Shown: positions 28,961 to 36,697 of the stretch, one piece after another
How positions within the stretch are numbered: position 1 is the first letter of the stretch
Layout: every line of letters begins with the position of its first letter
NCBI RefSeq assembly: GCF_000445125.1
Contig: NZ_ATHL01000076.1
Location: forward strand, 124,001-188,000
DNA length: 64,000 nt
Direction of reading: 5' to 3'
From: Novosphingobium lindaniclasticum LE124
GTDB lineage: Bacteria > Pseudomonadota > Alphaproteobacteria > Sphingomonadales > Sphingomonadaceae
Notes under the pieces: model-generated
What the model saw: only the letters and a program-made list of their open reading frames with translations
What the model was told of the DNA's origin: nothing
Databases searched by the model: none
Position numbers and translations under genes: made by a program

Positions 28961-29470
28961 ATGACAGAATCCTTTACCGATGCCATTGCCTTGCTGAAGG
29001 CCGATCACCGCAAGGTGGAGGCGCTGTTCGAGAAGTTCGAAGCGACCAAGTCTTCCGCTCAGAAGAAGAAGCTGGCTCATGAGATCTGCACCGAACTCAA
29101 GATCCACACCCTGATCGAAGAAGAAATCTTCTATCCCAGCTTCCGCGGCAAGATCGAGGACGACACGCTCGACGAAGCCTATGTCGAGCATGACGGGGCC
29201 AAAGTTCTTATCAACGACATCGAGGCGGGATCGCCCGAGGATGATTTCTTCGATGCGAAAGTCACCGTACTTTCCGAAGAGATCAAGCACCACGTTCACG
29301 AGGAAGAAATGCAGTCCGAGGGCATGTTCGCCCAGTGCCGCAAGACCGATGTGGATCTCGTCGACCTTCGGGATCGTATGCTGGCCCGCAAGAAGGAACT
29401 GCTCGCCCAAGCCAAGGTCGATGGCTTGCCGCCCTCGCAGCCGACCGCAATCAATCTCAAGGCGGCCTGA
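28961..29470 (+). CDS. Hemerythrin HHE domain protein
   Basis: A 169-residue di-iron four-helix-bundle protein with GGAGG at 28951-28955. Metal-binding His/Glu residues appear as DHRKVEALFEKFE, KIHTLIEEEIFYP, VEHDGAKVLINDIE and KHHVHEEEMQ, in the order and spacing of HHE domains. Such proteins bind oxygen or protect against oxidative and nitrosative stress. The tail is hydrophilic (PPSQPTAINLKAA). It is followed within 15 bases by a tiny acidic-basic protein, probably on the same transcript. Confidence 0.93.
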   Translation: MTESFTDAIALLKADHRKVEALFEKFEATKSSAQKKKLAHEICTELKIHTLIEEEIFYPSFRGKIEDDTLDEAYVEHDGAKVLINDIEAGSPEDDFFDAKVTVLSEEIKHHVHEEEMQSEGMFAQCRKTDVDLVDLRDRMLARKKELLAQAKVDGLPPSQPTAINLKAA

Positions 29471-29485
29471 AAAGGAGCCACGGCC

Positions 29486-29677
29486 ATGACGGAACAGGAC
29501 GATACCGGAACCCGGCGCGAGCCTCTGGGCGATGCGCGGCCTGATGCGGTCGATCCGCATCGCCAGAAGGAAGGCCCGCAGAAGCCCGAGAAAGTGGAAG
29601 ATCGTCCTTACGTCAGCACGGTCAAGCCCGAGGATTACCCGGACGATCAGCGCGCAAAGTTCGAGGAAAAAAGGTGA
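29486..29677 (+). CDS. Very small hydrophilic protein downstream of hemerythrin
   Basis: A 63-residue protein starting at ATG 29486 after AAAAGGAGCC. Composition is extremely charged, with KEGPQKPEKVEDRPYVSTVK and EDYPDDQRAKFEEKR; it is likely disordered. The stop is TGA at 29675-29677 and the same reading frame stays open afterwards (see the next entry). Sphingomonad genomes carry many such small stress-related proteins; function unknown. Confidence 0.6.
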   Translation: MTEQDDTGTRREPLGDARPDAVDPHRQKEGPQKPEKVEDRPYVSTVKPEDYPDDQRAKFEEKR

Positions 29678-29824
29678 GGCGCACGTACAGGGGCATGGCC
29701 CGCTGCCGCCCCATCGGCGCGAGGACGCGGCGATCCTGTCATCCTCGTTCTTGCAGCAGTCCTGCTGATCTTCGCCGGGGGGCACTTGTGGCTGGCCGAA
29801 AGACTGCATCAGGAACGACGCTGA
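29678..29824 (+). other. Open frame in phase after the TGA of the preceding gene, encoding one membrane helix
   Basis: The frame of the 63-residue gene continues past its TGA for 48 codons to a second TGA at 29822-29824. It reads DPVILVLAAVLLIFAGGHLW followed by LAERLHQERR, a convincing transmembrane helix with a basic cytoplasmic end. There is no ATG, GTG or TTG in this frame. It could be a read-through extension, a nonsense-split membrane protein, or a frameshifted small gene. Low confidence. Confidence 0.3.
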
Positions 29825-29833
29825 AATGCTGGA

Positions 29834-30613
29834 ATGCCTTCGGCTGAAGTGATGCCGTTTCAAAGCGCTATTCGCCATACCGGAGACGCTGCAGCAGCTT
29901 CCGGGGACTCTTCAACTCTGGAAAGGAAGCATGTGCTTTCCGAAGATCAACGCTCGCACTGGGAAGAACGGTTCAGGGCCTTCATCGAAGCCAAGTCCTT
30001 CCCTTGCGTGGGTGCCAAATCCGCACTGTCGCGCGGAACGTTGGCGACCGTCGTCTGCCATTCCATCGAGAGCAGCTGGGACGACCTCGTCATCTATGAA
30101 AAGCTGCTGGACTGGACGGCAAGCTATCAGGAAGATCCGTCGCTGTTCCGCAGTCTTGCCGTGATCTTCGCGGATGACGAACCTCTGACCGAGGGCCAGT
30201 TCGAACTTGCCTTGTGGAACAGGGTTCAGTCGCTGACCGACAAGGACGCCTGGCTGGGGCTTCCTTACGATGGCCGGGTCAGCAGCGACCCCGACGATCC
30301 CCATTTTTCGCTGAGCTTCGGAGGAGAAGCCTTCTTCGTCGTCGGCATGCACCCCCAAGCCAGTCGCCCGGCGCGGCGGTTCGAGCGCCCGGTGATGGTG
30401 TTCAATCTTCACGACCAGTTCGAACAGCTTCGGGCGCAAGGGCGCTACGAAAAGATACGAGAGACCATTTTGGAACGCGACATCAAGATAGCAGGCTCGA
30501 TCAATCCCATGCTCGCCCGGCACGGCGAGGCGAGCGAAGCCGCGCAGTATAGCGGGCGCGAGGTTGGCCCCGAATGGCAATGTCCTTTCCAGAACCCGAG
30601 GGCTGCCCGGTGA
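29834..30613 (+). CDS. YqcI/YcgG family protein (heme-oxygenase-like; includes N-hydroxylase GntA)
   Basis: A 259-residue protein of the YqcI/YcgG family: FPCVGAKSALSRG, EKLLDWTASYQEDPSLFRS, ELALWNRVQSLTDKDAWLGL, FFVVGMHPQASRPARRF, VMVFNLHDQFEQLR and RDIKIAGSINPML. Start may be the ATG at 29834 or 29852. Known members fold like heme oxygenase and include GntA, which N-hydroxylates a guanidino compound in guanitoxin synthesis. Substrate here is unknown. The stop overlaps the start of the DUF1989 gene (TGATG), so the two are co-translated. Confidence 0.85.
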   Translation: MPSAEVMPFQSAIRHTGDAAAASGDSSTLERKHVLSEDQRSHWEERFRAFIEAKSFPCVGAKSALSRGTLATVVCHSIESSWDDLVIYEKLLDWTASYQEDPSLFRSLAVIFADDEPLTEGQFELALWNRVQSLTDKDAWLGLPYDGRVSSDPDDPHFSLSFGGEAFFVVGMHPQASRPARRFERPVMVFNLHDQFEQLRAQGRYEKIRETILERDIKIAGSINPMLARHGEASEAAQYSGREVGPEWQCPFQNPRAAR

Positions 30614-31197
30614 TGGAAACGACCAGGATCATGCCCCGCAGCGGAGCGGCCTTTCCCCTGGCTCGCGGGCAGCTTCTGACCGTGCTCGATCCGCTCGGTA
30701 CCCAAGTATCCGACCTGCTGGCCTTTGCGGCCGACGATGTGCGCGAAGTGATCAGCAATGGCCGCACGTTCGATTACGAGGAAACCCTGAGGCTGACGCG
30801 CGGCAATCGGATCTGGTCGAACCGATCCCGCGTGCTGCTGACGATCGAGGAGGACAGCGTCGGCTGCCACGATTTCCTCCTTACCCCGTGCAGCGTGGAC
30901 ACCTTCCGGCACTTCTACCCGGACAAGCCCGAACACCGGGGATGTTTCGGTAATCTGGCGGAGGCGCTCGCTCCTTACGGCGTCACCGCCGACGACATAC
31001 CGGTGGCGTTCAACTGCTTCATGAACGTGCCGATCGACAGCACCGGCGGGATTTCGGTCCTGCCGCCACCCAGTCGCGCCGGCGACAGCGTTTCCTTCCG
31101 GGCCGAGCAGGATCTGATCATCGGTCTGACCGCCTGCTCGGCTTATGCCAGCAATGGTGGCACGTTCAAGCCGATCGATTATCGGATCGAGGACTGA
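30613..31197 (+). CDS. DUF1989 (urea carboxylase-associated family) protein
   Basis: A 194-residue protein starting at ATG 30613, sharing one base with the TGA of the YqcI/YcgG gene. It contains LARGQLLTVLDPLGTQVSDL, WSNRSRVLLTIEEDSVGCHD, FNCFMNVPIDSTGGISVLPP and LIIGLTACSAYASNGG. The conserved Cys/His set (VGCHDFLLTPCS, FNCF, TACS) could bind a metal. The family occurs with urea/guanidine carboxylase genes, where it is called urea amidolyase-associated; the reaction is not established to my knowledge. Coupling to an N-hydroxylase-like gene suggests a joint pathway. Confidence 0.85.
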   Translation: METTRIMPRSGAAFPLARGQLLTVLDPLGTQVSDLLAFAADDVREVISNGRTFDYEETLRLTRGNRIWSNRSRVLLTIEEDSVGCHDFLLTPCSVDTFRHFYPDKPEHRGCFGNLAEALAPYGVTADDIPVAFNCFMNVPIDSTGGISVLPPPSRAGDSVSFRAEQDLIIGLTACSAYASNGGTFKPIDYRIED

Positions 31198-31221
31198 CCG
31201 GCACGGCTACGATCAGAGGGT

Positions 31222-32505
31222 TCAACTCGCGTCGAGCGCCTGGGCAAGATCGGCAACGATGTCGTCCGGATGCTCCACGCCGATGGAGAGGCGGATCGTC
31301 GATTCCAGAACGCCGATACGATTCCGGATGTCGACTGCCACGCCGGAATGCGTGGTCGTCGCCGGATGGCTGGCCAGCGACTCCGTGCCCCCAAGGCTCA
31401 CCGCCAGCTTGAAGATCTGCAGTGCGTTGAGGAAGCGGAAGGCGGCAGGTTGTCCGCCCGCGATGTCGAAGGAGAACGTCGATCCCGCTCCGGTGCACTG
31501 TGCTGCGAAGACTTCGGCCTGCCTCGTACCGGCTTGTGCGAACGGTGGGTAGGCCACGCCCTGAACCTTGGCATGATCGCGCAGGAACGTTGCGGCGGCG
31601 GTGGCATTGGTGTTCGCTCGCTCCATCCGCAGGCCCAGCGTCTCCAGCGATCGGCCCAGCATCCAGCAGCTGTGCGGGTCTAGCTGGGTACCGATGGCGC
31701 TGCGCAGCAGGCGCACTTCGCGCATGAGCTTGGCCGAACCGAGCGCCGCCCCGGCAACCAGGTCCGAGTGCCCGCCGACATATTTGGTGAGCGAATAGAG
31801 CGATATGTCGGCGCCAAGCCGCAGCGGATGCTGGAACACCGGTCCGAGCAGGGTATTGTCGCAGACCAGGAGCGGGCGGTGGCCTTGCTGTCGTTCGATG
31901 TCCTCGCAAAGCCGCTTCAGGAGCGCGATATCGACCAGGCTGTTGGTCGGATTTGCAGGCGTCTCGATCAGGACCAGGGAAACGCGGCCTTGAGACACGG
32001 CCTCCTTGGCCGCCGGCGCTATGGCGTCTTCGTCGAGTCCGTCGCTGAACCCCACGGCTTTGATGCCGAGGTTCGCGAAAGTTCTGGCAAGCAGCGTCTC
32101 GGTGCCGCCGTATAGAGGTTGGGAATGGAGAATGACATCGCCGGGCCGCGCAAAGGCCAGGAGCGTAGTGGTGATCGCGCCCATCCCCGATGAGAACACC
32201 ACACCCGCTTCGGCCCCCTCGTAGACCGCCATGCGATCCTCGACGATCTCGCTGTTGGGATGATTGAACCGGGAATAGACCAGCCCTCGCCCCTGCCCCG
32301 GCGGCGGCTCCTTGCGGCCGGCTACGTAATCGAAGAAGTCCCTGCCCTCTTCGGCGGTGGGGAACACGAAGGTCGATGTCAGGAAGACCGGAGGCTTCAC
32401 CGCCCCCTCGGACAGGAACGGGTCGTAGCCGTAGTTCAGCATCAAGGTATCGGGGTGGAGCCGGTGGTCGCCGATCGCCGTCTTGCTTTCACGCGGTGCC
32501 GTCAT
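31222..32505 (-). CDS. Cystathionine gamma-synthase family PLP-dependent enzyme
   Basis: A 427-residue Cys/Met-metabolism PLP enzyme. PLP-binding features are [42 protein letters not shown], and the Schiff-base lysine region [13 protein letters not shown]. The C terminus carries [20 protein letters not shown]. Such enzymes cleave or replace the gamma/beta substituent of cystathionine, homoserine esters or methionine; this long variant has an insertion [20 protein letters not shown] and is commonly annotated only at family level. It is convergent with the DUF1989 gene. Confidence 0.92.
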   Translation of the reverse strand: MTAPRESKTAIGDHRLHPDTLMLNYGYDPFLSEGAVKPPVFLTSTFVFPTAEEGRDFFDYVAGRKEPPPGQGRGLVYSRFNHPNSEIVEDRMAVYEGAEAGVVFSSGMGAITTTLLAFARPGDVILHSQPLYGGTETLLARTFANLGIKAVGFSDGLDEDAIAPAAKEAVSQGRVSLVLIETPANPTNSLVDIALLKRLCEDIERQQGHRPLLVCDNTLLGPVFQHPLRLGADISLYSLTKYVGGHSDLVAGAALGSAKLMREVRLLRSAIGTQLDPHSCWMLGRSLETLGLRMERANTNATAAATFLRDHAKVQGVAYPPFAQAGTRQAEVFAAQCTGAGSTFSFDIAGGQPAAFRFLNALQIFKLAVSLGGTESLASHPATTTHSGVAVDIRNRIGVLESTIRLSIGVEHPDDIVADLAQALDAS

Positions 32506-32582
32506 ATACCTCTCCTCTGACCGGGCCGAAGGAGATAAACTGCCGATAATTCGTCAAGTTGCAATGGCAGAGATCGGACGAT

Positions 32583-32885
32583 CTAGAGGCGGTGCTTCAC
32601 ACCGGGCTTGGGCAGGTCGCTGCCCAGGTCCGTACTGGGGCTGAACCCCATCTGCGTGAGGAGATCCACCAGGCGCTGGCCATCCGCACGAAGACGCTCG
32701 AGCCAGTGCTCATGATCGATATGCCCCAACGCAGAACGCTGAAACTGCCCTGCCGCCCTGACCGATTCGCCGAGGAGACGCACCTGGAGCACCGGTTCAT
32801 CGCGCCGCGCATTCTTGCCGAGCGAATTGTCATCACGCGAAACCAGCCGCTCGTTACGGTTCCGGTGTCCTGCGTAGATATTCAC
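32583..32885 (-). CDS. Small hypothetical protein
   Basis: A 100-residue hydrophilic protein with GTCAGGGAAAG-type upstream sequence. It reads MNIYAGHRNRNERLVSRDDN, LGESVRAAGQFQRSALGHID and HEHWLERLRADGQRLVDLLT; the C terminus is predicted coil. Third-position GC supports coding. I do not recognise it; the helix HEHWLERLRADGQRLVDLL may mediate a protein contact. Its neighbours on both sides are unrelated. Confidence 0.55.
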   Translation of the reverse strand: MNIYAGHRNRNERLVSRDDNSLGKNARRDEPVLQVRLLGESVRAAGQFQRSALGHIDHEHWLERLRADGQRLVDLLTQMGFSPSTDLGSDLPKPGVKHRL

Positions 32886-33236
32886 TTTCCCTGACTCCTG
32901 ATGGCGGCGAAGCCCGCTGACCCCGCGCGATTCCTAATTCTTTACAACGCGCAGGAACGCCCGGAGTTTCGGCGAACAGCGCAGAAAACCGCCGCTCGAC
33001 AGGTCCCGCAGCGCTTCATCTCTCCGGATGACCTCTTCGGCGACAATGCCACCGCCTGCGGAGCAAGAACCTTGACGTTGCATTCTCAATTAAATAGGTT
33101 GAGAAGCAGGACGGAAAAACATCGCCTTCTGAAATTCTCCCCGCTTTCAGCGGCAATCGGGATCAATCGGGCGGACCGTGACGGACGCAGGAACGGTTCC
33201 GCCATCGTCAGAGACAAAAACCGGGAGTACGGATCC
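32886..33236. other. Intergenic region with inverted repeat and possible promoter
   Basis: About 350 bases without a supported gene. TTCTCAA (33083-33089) and TTGAGAA (33099-33105) form a perfect 7-bp dyad. A TTGACG at 33072-33077 with TAGGTT at 33095-33100 (17-base spacing) could be the promoter of the small gene at 33237, with the dyad overlapping as an operator. Confidence 0.35.
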
Positions 33237-33470
33237 ATGCTTCAAAGCGATTTCCACGTCGTCCGCAAAGGACTCGAGTGGGCCGTGAGCCTTCATGGCG
33301 TTTTCCTCGCCGCCTTCGAGACTCAACGCGCCGCCATCAACCGCGCGATCGACGCTGCGCATCAAGTCGGGATGAAGGGCCACAAGGCTACCGTCGTGCT
33401 GGCCGATGATCACGCGAGCCCGCGCACACACTGGGTCTTCGGCCACCATCCCTACCCTCCCACGGCCTGA
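33237..33470 (+). CDS. Small DUF2188-like protein
   Basis: A 77-residue protein: FHVVRKGLEWAVSLHGVFLA, AFETQRAAINRAIDAAHQVG, MKGHKATVVLADDHASPRTH, ending WVFGHHPYPPTA. The layout, strand with H..VR.G..W.V then a helix of residues for sequential turns then a strand-turn, matches the DUF2188 type of short proteins. These often act with stress responses, but no function is established. It is 56 bases upstream of the DUF6356 gene and may share its transcript. Confidence 0.65.
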   Translation: MLQSDFHVVRKGLEWAVSLHGVFLAAFETQRAAINRAIDAAHQVGMKGHKATVVLADDHASPRTHWVFGHHPYPPTA

Positions 33471-33526
33471 AAAGTCCTCGCCGGCTCGTGTATTGGCGCG
33501 CTGGCCTCCTGTCTGGAGTGAGAACG

Positions 33527-33793
33527 ATGCTGAAACGACTCTTCGTCGATCACCCCCGTGCCGTGGATGAAAGCTACACGCAGCATTGGCTCGTCGCCAA
33601 CCGCTTCGGCCTGCGCATGGTGATCGCAGGTCTCGGGACCATGCTCCACGGCTTCGTCCCCGGTCTGCTCACTCATGCAGGCAGCGACATGGTGAGGAAG
33701 CTGCATGGCGAGATGACCCGGCGCCAAGCCAGAAGCGCAGTGCAAGGGGGCCCTGCCCGCATTCCTCATTGGCAGATCGAGTACGAAATCTAG
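33527..33793 (+). CDS. DUF6356 family protein
   Basis: An 88-residue protein from ATG 33527: LKRLFVDHPRAVDESYTQHW, RFGLRMVIAGLGTMLHGFVP, GLLTHAGSDMVRKLHGEMTR. One hydrophobic segment (MVIAGLGTMLHGFVPGLL) suggests membrane association. The family is widespread and almost always short in sphingomonads and their relatives; it has no known function. A very strong hairpin follows between this gene and the convergent peptidase. Confidence 0.85.
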   Translation: MLKRLFVDHPRAVDESYTQHWLVANRFGLRMVIAGLGTMLHGFVPGLLTHAGSDMVRKLHGEMTRRQARSAVQGGPARIPHWQIEYEI

Positions 33794-33858
33794 TGGGTTA
33801 GCCATGAAGATCAGCTGCTTGGGGAGACTTCCTCGATTAACGTGCCGATCTGCAACGC

Positions 33859-33900
33859 CAGGATACAGGGCGCGGCCAGACGGGCGCGCCCTGTATCCTG
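33859..33900. terminator. Strong hairpin between convergent genes
   Basis: A perfect 16-bp stem: left arm CAGGATACAGGGCGCG at 33859-33874, right arm CGCGCCCTGTATCCTG at 33885-33900, with a 10-base loop. It sits one base before the end of the M14 peptidase gene and 65 bases after the DUF6356 stop codon. U tracts are weak on both sides. Confidence 0.7.
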
Positions 33901-33901
33901 C

Positions 33902-35692
33902 TTACATCTCCCGCAGGATGGGATAGTCTTGGAAGCCTGCGATCGGCCGCTTCATCCGCGCAAACAGCCATGCGATCCGCGCATCGGCATCTGCGGCGAA
34001 TGCGGGCTCGTTCGCCAGCTTGGCCGCGAACTCGGCACGCGCGCTTGCATCGCGCGCCAGGAAAGCGTCGGCGATCGGTGCCGTCACGAAGTCCTCGCTG
34101 CCGGGCCGCGAGGACAGGACTTCCGGGAAGAAGCCCCAGGCAAGGAACGAGTCCTGGCTTTCGGGCTCCAGGAGCGCTGCGGCGAGCAGTCCCAGGGGCT
34201 GATCGGCAGGAACGCGCAGGGTTCCGCTGGGTACGACTTGCGTCACCGTCTCATGTTGGAACCGGGCTTCCACCGGTACGCGCCCGTCGTGGGCTCGCCC
34301 TGCTTTCGCCTCGAGAACGCGAACGCGGTCGATCCTTCGCTCCCGTTCCGCCGCGATCGGCTCGAAAGCGATCCCGTGGACCTTGAGCCGGTCGATGACC
34401 TCGGTCTGCGCAGCCGGGATCAGCCAGGCCTGGGGCAGAGTGACGATTTCCACCGGCTCCTGTCCGATCACCGGCATGCGGAACGATATACTTTTCCCGG
34501 TCCACCGCTGCTCGCGCCTTCCCGACGCGGGCGAGGTGTAGCTTTCGAAAGCCACGCCCTTGAACCCATCTACCCAGTCGATCGGGTTTTTCGCCGGTTG
34601 CCAGCGGGTCAGCAGCGTGTCCGGGCGACTGGCACGATCCGCAGCCTTGGCCCGGTCGATTTCGGACGCATCGCGGGCTGCCAGCTTGAGCGCCGCTTCC
34701 AATAGGACATAGGTGCCGAGTACGCGCTGCCGGTAGGGCTTGAGCATGTGGTTTTCGACCAGCACCGTGGGCACGCCGATGAAGTCGCCATATCCCGTCG
34801 AGTAGCGCGGACCTTCCGGGCTCTGGCGAATGCCGCGCTGCGGTTCGCGGGTATCGATGGGGCTCGGGTAGATCGTCGGCACATGTCCCGCCTTTTGCAG
34901 GGCAGCCGTGACATTCGGGCCGAAGCGGGTTTCCAGCCACTGCGCCGTTGCGCGGTGACGGGCATAGCGTCCCCATCCCGCGTAAGTGAAGGTGATGTCG
35001 TACTGCATGTCGAAGCCGCCGCTTACGTGGCAGTCGACGTAGAGCACAGGATCCAGGCGGCGTAGCAGGGCGATCATCGCGCGGGTCTCCGGCGCATCGA
35101 CCTTGGCATAGTCCCGGTTGAGATTGATGCCCCGTGCGTTGCCCTCGGTGCCCTTCTCGGCCGGGCCTCGCACATGAAGGAAGTTCCAGGCGCTCGCTCG
35201 TTCGTGCCCGTCGATGTTGAGGACCGGCACGAAGACCAGGTCCACCTTGTCGAGCAGGCCGTCCTTGCCGCCCATCGCGATGTCGCGCAGCAGCATGAGC
35301 CCTGCATCCTTGCCGTCGATCTCGCCGGAGTGAATGCCCGCCTGAACCAGCACGACCGGCTTACCCGGCGCGCCCTTGCCGGCCCGCACCATGATCATGT
35401 CACGGCCTTCTCCGGTACGCCCAAACGTTTCCAGATGAATCAGCGGCGAAGCGGCCTGCAGCTTTTCCAGCCATGCACGAACGTCGGCATAGCGTGGCGT
35501 CGTCGCGAACCCGGCCGCTTCCGCAGGCGTGATCCAGGGATCGTCCTTGCCCGCGATCAGTTTCTCGCTGGCGCCCGACCAGGGCAGCTCAGGCGGCAGG
35601 ATCGCGGGCGGCGGCGACGACCCGGCCTGGACCGGCACGGTAATCGATGCGGCCACCAACGCCGCGGCGAAAGGGAGCTTGGTCAACGTCAT
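33902..35692 (-). CDS. Secreted M14-family metallopeptidase (zinc carboxypeptidase-like)
   Basis: A 596-residue exported peptidase starting MTLTKLPFAAALVAASITVPVQA with a signal peptide. Zinc ligands of the M14 fold are visible: HSGEID (H..E) and the third His in DCHVSGG; NLNRDYAK and RTGEGRDMIMV are other family motifs. The C-terminal third is beta-rich and may be an accessory domain. M14 carboxypeptidases trim C-terminal residues from peptides, here in the periplasm. It stands alone. Confidence 0.9.
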   Translation of the reverse strand: MTLTKLPFAAALVAASITVPVQAGSSPPPAILPPELPWSGASEKLIAGKDDPWITPAEAAGFATTPRYADVRAWLEKLQAASPLIHLETFGRTGEGRDMIMVRAGKGAPGKPVVLVQAGIHSGEIDGKDAGLMLLRDIAMGGKDGLLDKVDLVFVPVLNIDGHERASAWNFLHVRGPAEKGTEGNARGINLNRDYAKVDAPETRAMIALLRRLDPVLYVDCHVSGGFDMQYDITFTYAGWGRYARHRATAQWLETRFGPNVTAALQKAGHVPTIYPSPIDTREPQRGIRQSPEGPRYSTGYGDFIGVPTVLVENHMLKPYRQRVLGTYVLLEAALKLAARDASEIDRAKAADRASRPDTLLTRWQPAKNPIDWVDGFKGVAFESYTSPASGRREQRWTGKSISFRMPVIGQEPVEIVTLPQAWLIPAAQTEVIDRLKVHGIAFEPIAAERERRIDRVRVLEAKAGRAHDGRVPVEARFQHETVTQVVPSGTLRVPADQPLGLLAAALLEPESQDSFLAWGFFPEVLSSRPGSEDFVTAPIADAFLARDASARAEFAAKLANEPAFAADADARIAWLFARMKRPIAGFQDYPILREM

Positions 35693-36115
35693 CGTCCTTT
35701 TTGTCATTCTCTCGGCAATCGCTTACGGGATCTCGGAAGCGGCGAAGTTGCCGCCACAGGCCTGCCATCCACATCGGAGTCCATGATCTGCTTGCCGTGT
35801 TCGCCTGTCTCCGTCTCCGCCTCCACCTCACTGGCAGATGCCGGAGCGAAAAACGGCTAGGCAAATCGGCAAGCTCCCAGCGAACAGATTGCCGTTTGAG
35901 GCGAAGCGCAAAATCGTTATCTCCGTTCCAAAGATTGGCCGGAAGGAGCCTTGGCTTCCGGCTTCTGGCAGCCGGTGCCTCTGGGGTCAATGATATGTTG
36001 CAACATTTCCTGCCATCTTGGCGCTGTCATTGAAAGAACCCACGCGTTGGGGCTCAGCGCCGCGCCGCGAAAACATGATCTTGAGCAATGACGGAATCTC
36101 GCGCTAGGTGGCGCC
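35693..36115. other. Intergenic region with a perfect palindrome
   Basis: About 420 bases between divergent genes. Frames in it lack coding character. A perfect 12-bp palindrome ATGTTGCAACAT lies at 35995-36006, about 110 bases upstream of the marR start, and fits the TTGCAA core of many MarR operators. I see nothing else. Confidence 0.5.
35995..36006. promoter_or_regulatory. Candidate MarR operator
   Basis: ATGTTGCAACAT is a perfect palindrome. MarR-family dimers bind dyads of this type. It lies upstream of the only MarR gene here, so autoregulation is the simplest reading. No partner gene is evident apart from the M14 peptidase 300 bases away. Confidence 0.5.
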
Positions 36116-36592
36116 ATGAGCGACCTCGAGACTTTGCCGGGACATCTGGTCCGCCGCCTGCATCAGATTTCCGTTGCACGTTTTGCGTGCCGCATGACGC
36201 AAGCCGGGCTCGATCTCACGTCCGTGCAATATGCTGCGATGCTGACCTTGCGCGATCATCCGGGACTGGACCAGCAGACGCTTGCCGGCATGATCGCCTA
36301 CGACCGCGTCACCATCGGCGGCGTAATCGACAGGCTGGTTCAGAAAGGCTTGGTCAGCCGCGAGGTGAGCCCTTCGGATCGCCGGGCGCGCGTACTCCTG
36401 CTGAGCCCGCTGGGACGCGAGGCGCTCGATGCGGCGACGCCTCTGGTCGACGAGGTTCAGGCCGACCTGCTCTCGCACCTCACCCCGGAAGAATGCGAGC
36501 TTTTCGTCAAGCTTCTGCAAAAGACGACGCAGGCGGGCAACGAGATGAGCCGTGCTCCCCTCCGTCTCGTCGCAAGAAGCGAGAGTGCGTGA
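36116..36592 (+). CDS. MarR family transcriptional regulator
   Basis: A 158-residue MarR-type regulator: LVRRLHQISVARFACRMTQA, LTSVQYAAMLTLRDHPGLDQ, QTLAGMIAYDRVTIGGVIDR and LVQKGLVSREVSPSDRRAR (wing). The C-terminal helix completes the dimer interface. The ligand is probably a small aromatic compound, as for most MarR proteins, but the cluster gives no clue. The stop codon is 2 bases before a repeat element. Confidence 0.9.
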   Translation: MSDLETLPGHLVRRLHQISVARFACRMTQAGLDLTSVQYAAMLTLRDHPGLDQQTLAGMIAYDRVTIGGVIDRLVQKGLVSREVSPSDRRARVLLLSPLGREALDAATPLVDEVQADLLSHLTPEECELFVKLLQKTTQAGNEMSRAPLRLVARSESA

Positions 36593-36593
36593 T

Positions 36594-36697
36594 TAGAGCA
36601 TTTTCCAATCAGGTGGAATCACCTGATGACTCGAAAATGCATCTAACCGGAAAGTTAGGGTGGTCGATCCGGTGCAATTTGATCGGAAACCGCTCTA
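36594..36697. repeat. Dispersed palindromic element overlapping the end of cbtA
   Basis: The element starts TAGAGCATTTTCC (36594-36606) and ends GGAAACCGCTCTA (36685-36697), imperfect inverted termini with two mismatches. Inside, ATCAGGTG at 36608-36615 pairs with CACCTGAT at 36620-36627 and GCATTTTC with GAAAATGC at 36633-36640. This matches the AGCATTTTC...GAAAACGCTCTA type of repeat common in alphaproteobacteria. Its right end supplies the TAG stop of cbtA. Confidence 0.7.
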
